Shown here: one piece after another, positions 23,921 to 30,165 of the stretch | How positions within the stretch are numbered: position 1 is the stretch's first letter | Layout of the letters: every line of letters starts with the position of its first letter | NCBI GenBank assembly: GCA_020431405.1 | Contig: JAGQIK010000095.1 | Span: 1-33,513 of the forward strand | Direction: 5' to 3' | DNA length: 33,513 bases | DNA from: Myxococcales bacterium | Lineage (GTDB): Bacteria > Myxococcota_A > Polyangia > GCA-2747355 | Notes under the pieces: model-generated | Told to the model about the DNA's origin: nothing | Databases searched by the model: none | Seen by the model: the letters and a program-made list of their open reading frames with translations, nothing else | Program-made: the position numbers and the translations under genes

Positions 23921-24994
23921 GTGACCCGTCGCCCCAAAACACTCGCCACGACGATCGCCGCGCCGCTGTCGCTGCTGCTGCTGCTGGCGAGCGGCGCGGC
24001 GCACGCGCGGTCCGGGCGCCGAGCCGCCATCGACTTCGGCAGCTCGAGCGCCAAGCTCGTGATCGTCGACCACAAGGGGCGCGTGCTGGCCGACCTCAAG
24101 CACAGCACCAACTTCGGCCGTGGCATCGGCAAGCGACGCTTGCTGCCCAAAGCCAACGTCGGTCGCGCCATGACCGCGCTGCGGCGCTTCGTCGGCATCG
24201 CCAGGCGCTACGGCGTGCAGCCCAAGGACATCGCCTTCATCGCCACCGCCGCCACGCGCAACGCCGACGGCAACGGCGGCGGCAGCAAGGGCGGCGAGAT
24301 CACCGGCCGCGCCTTCATCGACCAACACGTCAAGGGCACGCTCGGCCTGCTCGGCGCACGCGTGCTCGACGGCGAGCAAGAAGCGCAGCTCGGCTACCGC
24401 GCGGCGATCTCTGGCTGGACGCGCGAGCGCGCCGCCAAGAAGCTCGGCTACGACCCGTCGCGGCTGTTGATCATCGATCAGGGCGGCGGCAGCCACCAGG
24501 TGCTGCACGGCGACTGGAGCGGGCCGAACCGCTCGACGCAGGTCGGCAGCCTCTCGGTGGACGCCCTGCTCGGCAAGTCATACGCCCTCGGCAAGACATC
24601 GCTGAAGAAGGCCGACCGCGCGCTGCGCGAGCTCGTCACCACGCCCACGGCGCTGCTCACCGGCGGGCTGGCCAAGTTCCTGCGCGTGCACTTCCAAAAG
24701 GACGTCATCACGCGCCGCGACGTACAGCGGCTGCGCAGGCGCCTCGCGGGCCTCTCGAAAAAACAGCGCAGCGCCGCCATCCGCCGGCACGCCGATGGCA
24801 GCGCGCTGAGCAAAAACGAGCTGCGCGCGCTGGGCATGTACGGCGCCGGCGTGGGCAAGCCGAGCGGCCGCAAGCTGCCGGCCAAGATGACGCTGCTGCT
24901 GCGCGTGCTCGACCTCAACGGCATTGGCGACAAGCGCGCAAAGCTGCTGTTGGCCCCCAAAGACGCCCGTCACGTTCTGGTCACCCAGTGGTAG
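23921..24994 (+). CDS. exported Ppx/GppA-family phosphatase-like protein
   Basis: A 357-residue member of the exopolyphosphatase/guanosine pentaphosphate phosphatase family, with an ASKHA fold. The first phosphate-binding motif AIDFGSSSAKLVIVD is at about residues 35-49. It is followed by IATAATRNADGNG, LDGEQEAQLGYRA and the second nucleotide/phosphate motif LLIIDQGGGSHQV. An N-terminal hydrophobic signal (IAAPLSLLLLLASGAAHA) precedes the domain. Family members are normally cytoplasmic, so export is unusual. The C-terminus lacks the extra HD-like domain of long Ppx proteins. The GTG at 23921 is preferred; a TTG at 23903 is in frame, and neither has a clear ribosome binding site. It is followed 27 bases later by a small zinc-ribbon gene. 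Confidence 0.85.
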   Translation: MTRRPKTLATTIAAPLSLLLLLASGAAHARSGRRAAIDFGSSSAKLVIVDHKGRVLADLKHSTNFGRGIGKRRLLPKANVGRAMTALRRFVGIARRYGVQPKDIAFIATAATRNADGNGGGSKGGEITGRAFIDQHVKGTLGLLGARVLDGEQEAQLGYRAAISGWTRERAAKKLGYDPSRLLIIDQGGGSHQVLHGDWSGPNRSTQVGSLSVDALLGKSYALGKTSLKKADRALRELVTTPTALLTGGLAKFLRVHFQKDVITRRDVQRLRRRLAGLSKKQRSAAIRRHADGSALSKNELRALGMYGAGVGKPSGRKLPAKMTLLLRVLDLNGIGDKRAKLLLAPKDARHVLVTQW

Positions 24995-25021
24995 ACTCTG
25001 GGAGCAGAACGGAGGCGCGTC

Positions 25022-25195
25022 ATGGCCGAATGTCAAAAGTGCGGCGAAGAGGTCGAGGAGCTGTACCGCGTCAAGGTCGGAACCCGCCGAGTGCAGATGT
25101 GTGAAGATTGCCTCGAGCTCCACAAGGAAGAGCAGGCCATCGCAGCGGAGGCCGAGGGGGCGATGCAAGACATGATGGGCTATAAGGGGCGCTAG
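25022..25195 (+). CDS. 57-residue zinc-ribbon protein
   Basis: A short gene with an excellent ribosome binding site (GGAGG, seven bases before the ATG). The product has two CxxC knuckles, CQKC (Cys4/Cys7) and CEDC (Cys27/Cys30), and an acidic helical tail ending MMGYKGR. It is probably a cytoplasmic zinc-binding protein; no enzymatic domain is visible and the role is unknown. It lies 27 bases after the Ppx/GppA-like gene on the same strand, so they may be co-transcribed. It is convergent with the lipoprotein at 25225-26946. Confidence 0.78.
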   Translation: MAECQKCGEEVEELYRVKVGTRRVQMCEDCLELHKEEQAIAAEAEGAMQDMMGYKGR

Positions 25196-25224
25196 CCGCC
25201 CGCGCCGCCCATCACCGCCACGCC

Positions 25225-26946
25225 CTACTGGCAGCCGGAGAAGACGGTCACGTCGTCGAGGTAGACGCCCTCGCCGCTGTTGTTCTGCAGCGTGACGGTG
25301 TCGAACCGAAAGACGATGCGCACCTGCCGTCCGGTCCAGTTGCTCAGCGACAGCGCGATCTGCTGCCACTGCTGTTGCGGCGTGCTCACCGAGCGACGCC
25401 AGATGCGGCCGCCCGTGCCGAGGATCGGCGCCACCTCGACATCGAGCAGATCCTCGAAGGGCGACGTCTGGGTGTCGAAGTAGACCCAGAAGCGGATGCC
25501 CGCCGAGATGCCCGCTTTGACGACAAACGCCTCGGTGGTGATCGTGCCGCTGTTGGCTAGCCCGTTGTCGAAGCTCTTCTTCGAGGGGTCACCGTAGTAG
25601 AACGACCAGCTGCCGCCGCCGGCGCGCCCGCTGTTGGTGAGCTGCCAGCCGACGTCCATGTGGCTGTTCATCACCGACCAGTCGGCGGGCACCTTGCCAT
25701 CCTCGAAGCCGAAAAAACGCACGTCGGCGTTGCTCGTGCCGGCGGTCCACTGCGTCGTGCTCTTGCTGACGTCACAAACAAGACAGCCGCCGGCCACCGC
25801 CTGCTTGTCGGCGTAGCACGAGCGGCCGATCTCGCAGCGGTTGGGCGCCGTGCTCCAGGCAAGCTGCGCTAGCGTGGCGTCACAGACCTGACAGGCATCG
25901 TTGGGGTTGCCGTCGCCGCTGTTGAAGCAGCTGCCGTCGACGTAGCACTGACCGGCGCCGATCGACCACTGCCTCTGGTTCGTGCTCGGATCGCAGCTGC
26001 CGCAGGGGATGCCCGCCGCACCGGCGCCGAAGCAGGCGCCGGCTATCAGGCAGCTCTGGGGCAGCACGGTCCACTCGCTGGTCGACTTGCTCGGGTCGCA
26101 GACGGCGCAGCTGCCCAGCGTGGCGTTGGCGGCGACACATTTGCCGTCGATGAAACAGCCGTCGACCTTGACCAGCGTGGGCTGGCCGTTGGAGAGCTCG
26201 CAGCGCGTACAGCCGTCGGCGGCGCTCTTTCCGAGCTCGACGCAGGCGCCGCCGCTGTCGACGCAGCCAGGGCGCAGCGTCCAGAGGGTGCTGCTCGTGT
26301 TGGGATCGCAGACATCGCAGCTGCCGGGGCGATTGGCGCCGGCGTCGGCGCAGGCGCCGTTGATCAAGCACTTGTCGGCGCGCACCTTGTTGTCGCAGGT
26401 GCCATCGCCGCGACACGCGTCGTCGGTGCAGGCGAGCCCGTCGTTGCAGCTATAGGGTGTGCCGCGGCACCTGCCGGCCTGGCAGCGGTCATTGCGCGTG
26501 CAAGGATCGCCGTCGTCGCACGCGCCGTTCGTGCGTGGGTACCAGCCGTTGGGCGATCGCAGCGAGTCGCACACGCCGCAGCTGTCCTTCGGGTTTTCGT
26601 CGCGGTCGCGGTAGCAAGTGCCGTCGATGACGCAGAAGCCGGGGCGCGGTTGGAAGAAGCACGAGCCGTTGGACAGGCAGCTGTCGTCGGTGCAGGCCAG
26701 CCCGTCGTCGCAGTTGCAGTCGCCCGAGTCGAAGCGCGGCCCGAGATCGCGCACGGCGCCATCGACTTGGTAGCAGAAGCTCCAGGCGCGGCAGTCCTCG
26801 TCCGCGCAGTCGGTGCGGCCGTCGCCATCGTTGTCGATGTTGTCGCGGCACTCGGCGGCGGAGGTCTCGAAGCCTTGCTCGAGCGGCGCGCGGCTCTCGA
26901 AGCAAGCCGGCAAGACGAGCAGCAGCGCGAGGAGTACATGGCGCAT
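25225..26946 (-). CDS. MopE-like Cys-rich repeat lipoprotein with C-terminal jelly-roll-like domain
   Basis: A 573-residue protein with signal VLLALLLVLPAC, lipid-modified Cys15. Directly after it is a MopE-type Asp-rich metal-binding motif (ECRDNIDNDGDGRTDCADE, about residues 33-51). Then come many Cys-rich units (about 70-405) with recurring patterns C.DG.ACTDD.C and C.IDG.C......GSC.VCDP..S...W. The last ~165 residues form a beta-rich domain (FFGFEDGKVPADWSVMNSHMD...YLDDVTVFSGCQ), like carbohydrate-binding or MAM-type jelly rolls. It is surface-exposed, perhaps adhesive or calcium-binding. ATG 26946 was chosen because it starts the signal peptide; the frame is open 75 codons further upstream but without signal character there. 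Confidence 0.85.
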   Translation of the reverse strand: MRHVLLALLLVLPACFESRAPLEQGFETSAAECRDNIDNDGDGRTDCADEDCRAWSFCYQVDGAVRDLGPRFDSGDCNCDDGLACTDDSCLSNGSCFFQPRPGFCVIDGTCYRDRDENPKDSCGVCDSLRSPNGWYPRTNGACDDGDPCTRNDRCQAGRCRGTPYSCNDGLACTDDACRGDGTCDNKVRADKCLINGACADAGANRPGSCDVCDPNTSSTLWTLRPGCVDSGGACVELGKSAADGCTRCELSNGQPTLVKVDGCFIDGKCVAANATLGSCAVCDPSKSTSEWTVLPQSCLIAGACFGAGAAGIPCGSCDPSTNQRQWSIGAGQCYVDGSCFNSGDGNPNDACQVCDATLAQLAWSTAPNRCEIGRSCYADKQAVAGGCLVCDVSKSTTQWTAGTSNADVRFFGFEDGKVPADWSVMNSHMDVGWQLTNSGRAGGGSWSFYYGDPSKKSFDNGLANSGTITTEAFVVKAGISAGIRFWVYFDTQTSPFEDLLDVEVAPILGTGGRIWRRSVSTPQQQWQQIALSLSNWTGRQVRIVFRFDTVTLQNNSGEGVYLDDVTVFSGCQ

Positions 26947-26966
26947 CTCGGCAATCGTAGCAGCCC

Positions 26967-26991
26967 AAGGCTGTGGATTCTCAAGGCTGTG
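26967..26991. repeat. AAGGCTGTG direct repeat upstream of two divergent genes
   Basis: AAGGCTGTG occurs exactly at 26967-26975 and 26983-26991, with start points 16 bases apart, in the divergent promoter region. It could be a tandem regulator half-site or chance. Confidence 0.35.
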
Positions 26992-26996
26992 ACACA

Positions 26997-27024
26997 GGTG
27001 CCCCTCGAATTCCTGAGGGGCGCC
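26997..27024. promoter_or_regulatory. GC-rich inverted repeat in divergent promoter region
   Basis: GGTGCCCCTC and GAGGGGCGCC flank an 8-base loop (GAATTCCT). They form a 10-bp stem with one G-U pair; the inner seven pairs are perfect. No T-run follows on either strand, so an operator or a leader hairpin is more likely than a terminator. Confidence 0.45.
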
Positions 27025-27046
27025 CGCGGCTAGCAGCCCGATTTCA

Positions 27047-27058
27047 TGACAGTTGTCA
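27047..27058. promoter_or_regulatory. TGACA-GT-TGTCA palindrome before the cytochrome gene
   Basis: Perfect 5-bp inverted arms end 33 bases before the GTG of the di-haem cytochrome gene. Position and symmetry fit an operator overlapping a promoter. I can name no regulator. Confidence 0.35.
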
Positions 27059-27091
27059 GCGTGGCCCCGGCCTTGCTCATAGACGCCGCCC

Positions 27092-28393
27092 GTGAGACGT
27101 CGCCTTGCCAGCATTCTCCTCACACTTGCCGTCCTCGGGGTGGCGATCGGCTGTGGCGTGGACGAGCCCACGGCGGAGCGCTACCTCGGGGACGGCGCCT
27201 TTCGTCGCGGCGTGCTCGAACGCTCGCTGTGGCGCCCCGACCTGCCCTACTCGCGCAGCCTGCTGGCGAGCTACGCGCTCGGCGACGCGGGCTGGGACCT
27301 GCTCTCACCGATGACCGAGCTGACAGCGCTCGTCACGCGCGCCGACAGCGAAGCGCTGCAGGCCGGCCGTGCGCTGAGCCTCGACGACGCCGAGCCCGTG
27401 GCGGGCGCCGGCAGCGACGTCGACGCGCTGCCCAGCGACGAGGCGGCCTGGGTCGCGCTGGGCAAGCGCGTCTTCGAGCGGCTGCCCATGCGGCCCGATG
27501 GCTTTCTGCGCTACCTCGTCGGCACGCCCGAGATCTGGCAGCGCGTAGGCATCCGCGAGCGCGCTGACGGCACGCTGCGCGGCATCGTCAAGTACCGCGA
27601 CGTGCGCGGTGACGTGCGCGTCGGGTTGACCTGCGCGCTGTGTCACGCCTCGCCATCCGACGACGCCGCGCTCGCGGCCGCACCGGCGCTGCAACGCAAC
27701 GGCGACAGCATCAACGGCCGCGCCGACCGCGGCCTCGACCTCGGCCTCGCGCGCGCGCTCGCCAGCGAAGCCAGCGGCGTGAGCGCCGACCCGCGCCTTC
27801 GCAGCTGGGGCGCCGGCCGCGTCGACGTCACCGACGACGGCGTCAACACGCCGACGGCCGTGCCCGACCTGTGGGCCATGCCGTACAAGACGCACCTCAA
27901 CCACAGCGGCGTGATCAAGATCGTCTCGCCCGCCACGTCCGCCGTGCGCTTCGAGACGCAGTACGTGCTCGGCCACCGCATGGAGACGCGCCCGCGCCGC
28001 GCGCTGACTTGGGCGCTGTCGCGCTACATCGCCGCGCTGCAGCCGCCGGCGCCCCCCAGCGCGCCGAGCGTGCCGCCGAGCGCCGAGCTCGCGCGCGGCA
28101 AGGCACTCTTCGGCGAGCGCTGCGCCAGCTGCCACCGCCCGGACCGCGGCTTCGCCGGCGAGATGGTGCTCGCCAGCCAGCTGATGCACGACCCCGCCGT
28201 GGCGACGACGCCCGAGCGCGGCACCGGCTACTACAAGGTGCCGAGCCTCGTCGGCGTGCGCTACGGCGCGCCCTATCTGCACGACGGCAGCGAGCCAACG
28301 CTGGCCTCGCTGCTCGAGCGCGGCCACCCGCGCGGCCGCGCCATCAGCGGCGACGACCAACGCGCCCTCATCGCTTACCTCGAAACCCTCTGA
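27092..28393 (+). CDS. di-haem cytochrome c lipoprotein, CCP/MauG-like
   Basis: A 433-residue exported protein with signal ending VAIGC (probable lipid-modified Cys21). Two haem c sites are present, CALCH (Cys181, Cys184, His185) and CASCH (Cys344, Cys347, His348). The C-terminal segment YKVPSLVGVRYGAPYLHDGSEP (split as residues 381-402) is the hallmark ending of the bacterial cytochrome c peroxidase/MauG superfamily. There it provides residues around the second haem. It acts as a periplasmic or outer-membrane peroxidase or oxidase; MauG relatives oxidise protein side chains. The GTG at 27092 begins the signal directly. It is the first gene of a plus-strand run with two paralogous lipoproteins, a Tat lipoprotein and a radical SAM enzyme. 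Whether it acts with them is inference. Confidence 0.85.
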   Translation: MRRRLASILLTLAVLGVAIGCGVDEPTAERYLGDGAFRRGVLERSLWRPDLPYSRSLLASYALGDAGWDLLSPMTELTALVTRADSEALQAGRALSLDDAEPVAGAGSDVDALPSDEAAWVALGKRVFERLPMRPDGFLRYLVGTPEIWQRVGIRERADGTLRGIVKYRDVRGDVRVGLTCALCHASPSDDAALAAAPALQRNGDSINGRADRGLDLGLARALASEASGVSADPRLRSWGAGRVDVTDDGVNTPTAVPDLWAMPYKTHLNHSGVIKIVSPATSAVRFETQYVLGHRMETRPRRALTWALSRYIAALQPPAPPSAPSVPPSAELARGKALFGERCASCHRPDRGFAGEMVLASQLMHDPAVATTPERGTGYYKVPSLVGVRYGAPYLHDGSEPTLASLLERGHPRGRAISGDDQRALIAYLETL

Positions 28394-28419
28394 AGACCAT
28401 CGTCGGGAAGGAACTAGAT

Positions 28420-28989
28420 ATGTCGCGTCTAAGGACCCTCAGAATGCTCACCGCCGTCAGCGCCATCGCGCTGCTCGGCATCGGCTGCGGCGGCCGCTCC
28501 ATCGAGGGCGAGACGCCGGCCAAGTCACTCGAGGTCAGCTACGTCTCGGGGCACCTCGGCAGCGATCAAGGCTGTTCGGCGAGCCGCGCGGCAGGCGACG
28601 CCGCCGGTGCCTTCGCGCCGTGCGAGCCGAGCGACACCAACTGCGGGCCGCCGCCGAGCTACTGCGAGGACGGCGCCGTGACGATCCAGCTCAGCAACGT
28701 CGGCGACGCCGCCTTCAAACAGCTCGACGTCGGCGCGCTGGTGCTGCGCGCGGTCGGCGGCGACGACAGCAACCTCGAGATCCTCGGCGTCACGCGCGAC
28801 GACGGCAGCAAGTTCGACGGCACGCTCGAGCCCACGCAGGCGATCAAGATCCGCGTCAAGTTCCCCGCGCCTGCCTACAGCAAGGTGCCCAAGGGCGCCA
28901 CGCTGCAGATCACCGTCGTCACGGACGGCGGCGGCGAAAAGCAGGTCGAGACGCCCGAGCTTCACGTGATGCCGATGTGGGCGACGTAG
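28420..28989 (+). CDS. lipoprotein, tandem paralogue A
   Basis: A 189-residue exported protein with signal AVSAIALLGIGC (lipid-modified Cys23). The mature part starts CGGRSIEGE, followed by LEVSYVSGHLGSDQGC. After that are three further cysteines, a GAVTIQLSNVG strand, RDDGSKFDGTLEP and FPAPAYSKVPKGATLQI. I recognise no family; the sequence looks like an all-beta domain with two disulfides. AAGGA lies eight bases before the ATG. It starts 26 bases after the cytochrome gene and 50 bases before its paralogue, so a single operon is likely. Confidence 0.8.
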   Translation: MSRLRTLRMLTAVSAIALLGIGCGGRSIEGETPAKSLEVSYVSGHLGSDQGCSASRAAGDAAGAFAPCEPSDTNCGPPPSYCEDGAVTIQLSNVGDAAFKQLDVGALVLRAVGGDDSNLEILGVTRDDGSKFDGTLEPTQAIKIRVKFPAPAYSKVPKGATLQITVVTDGGGEKQVETPELHVMPMWAT

Positions 28990-29039
28990 ACGCCAGCAAC
29001 TCTCCGCTTACAACGACAAACGATCACAGGAGCCATGCC

Positions 29040-29588
29040 ATGACCCGCTTCAAGACCACCTTCATCGCGCTGTGCGTCGCGCTCGCTGCGCTCGTCAGCG
29101 TCGCCGGCTGCGGCACCGACCGCGCCTTCGAGTCGCGCCTCGAGGTCAGCTACGTCTCGGGCCACCTCGGCACCGACCAAGGCTGCTCGTCCAATGCCAA
29201 GCTCGCCGACATCGCCGGCGCCTGCGCGGCGGACGTGCCCAACTGTGGCGGCTACGGCGGCTGCGAGGAGGGCGCGGTGACGCTGCAGCTGGCCAACACC
29301 GGCAACGTCACGCTGCTCGGCCTGCAGCTCGACTCGCTGCTGCTGCAGATCGTCGGCGGCAACCAGAGCGCGCTGAGCGTGCTCGACGTCAAGCGCGACG
29401 ACGGCAGCGCGTTCGACGGCAAGCTCGAGCCCAACGCGTCGATCAAGATCCGCGTGCGCTTCCCGGCCCCCGGCTACCAGAAGGTGCCCAAGGGCGCCAC
29501 CATCGAGGCCGTGATCGTCACGGGCGGCGGCAAGCAGCAGCGCGTCATCACGCCCGAGCTGCACGTGCTGCCCACGGTCGCGACCTAG
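29040..29588 (+). CDS. lipoprotein, tandem paralogue B
   Basis: A 182-residue lipoprotein with signal LVSVAGC (Cys24). It is about half identical by eye to the preceding gene. Shared are LEVSYVSGHLG[ST]DQGCS, the Cys spacing, GAVT[IL]QL.N.G, RDDGS.FDG.LEP and FPAP.Y.KVPKGAT, and both end in ATs before the stop (MWAT, TVAT). AGGAG lies seven bases before the ATG. The pair arose by tandem duplication and has diverged, so each copy probably has its own role. The function is unknown. Confidence 0.8.
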   Translation: MTRFKTTFIALCVALAALVSVAGCGTDRAFESRLEVSYVSGHLGTDQGCSSNAKLADIAGACAADVPNCGGYGGCEEGAVTLQLANTGNVTLLGLQLDSLLLQIVGGNQSALSVLDVKRDDGSAFDGKLEPNASIKIRVRFPAPGYQKVPKGATIEAVIVTGGGKQQRVITPELHVLPTVAT

Positions 29589-29725
29589 TAGGCGCGACGT
29601 CCCGCTTCGCAGCGGCTGACAGATATCACCTGTTGTGCCGCGAACTTCTGTGCGGGTGCGCCCGCGCGCCTCGAATATCTAAGCCTCGCGCGCTCCAACC
29701 GCCGAGGATCGCGCCATCGGACGCG

Positions 29726-29741
29726 TGGCACATGCGATGCA
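29726..29741 (+). promoter_or_regulatory. sigma-54-type promoter candidate
   Basis: TGGCAC-N6-TGCA matches the -24/-12 consensus (TGGCACG-N4-TTGCA), with the invariant GG and GC exactly 10 bases apart. The predicted start of transcription would be near 29752, just before the GGAGG ribosome site of the Tat lipoprotein gene. The leader would be very short, which lowers confidence. Confidence 0.35.
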
Positions 29742-29763
29742 CCTCCCGCGCGCGGAGGCATCC

Positions 29764-30165
29764 ATGGGCAAACGCGACTTTCGCCAGGCTCACCACGACG
29801 TTCAACCGACCTACCCCACGCACCGCTCCGGTCTAGGGCGCCGCGAGTTTCTCGCCGGCGCCTTTCTTATCGCCGGCGGCGGCGCGCTGCTGAGCGCCTG
29901 CGGAGGTCGCGCCATCGAGGACGAGCCGAAGCCCAATCCGCAGCCTAATCCGAACCCACCGGAGCACTACGCCGGCGGCGCGCCGATGCCGCCAGCGCCG
30001 GCGGACGGGGGCCCGCCCGAGCCCGACGTACAGCCGCCCGACACGACGCACGACCGCGGCGAGCCCGACAGCGAGCCCGAGCACTGGGCCGGCGGCATGC
30101 CCGGCCCGCCCGCGCGCGTCGACGCCGGCGCCGCCGATGACAGCGGCGACTGCCCGCTGCCATGA
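29764..30165 (+). CDS. Tat-signal lipoprotein with PEH[YW]AGG repeats, candidate substrate of the adjacent radical SAM enzyme
   Basis: A 133-residue protein with a twin-arginine signal (GRREFLAGAFLIAGG, Arg26-Arg27) ending in a lipobox LSAC (Cys46). The mature part is short, unfolded-looking and rich in Pro, Asp, Glu and Gly. It holds two copies of one motif: PEHYAGGAPMPP (66-77) and PEHWAGGMPGPP (105-116). It ends GDCPLP with a single Cys130. After the lipid Cys it reads CGGRAIEDE, close to CGGRSIEGE in paralogue A. ATG 29764 has GGAGG five bases upstream. The gene overlaps the radical SAM gene by ATGA, so the two are made together. I infer a precursor modified in the cytoplasm before Tat export; this is not shown. 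No named RiPP family is recognised. Confidence 0.75.
   Translation: MGKRDFRQAHHDVQPTYPTHRSGLGRREFLAGAFLIAGGGALLSACGGRAIEDEPKPNPQPNPNPPEHYAGGAPMPPAPADGGPPEPDVQPPDTTHDRGEPDSEPEHWAGGMPGPPARVDAGAADDSGDCPLP

Noticed and set aside
29645-29670. GCGGG-TGCG-CCCGC hairpin after paralogue B considered as a terminator
   Set aside because: The stem is only five pairs and no T-run follows.
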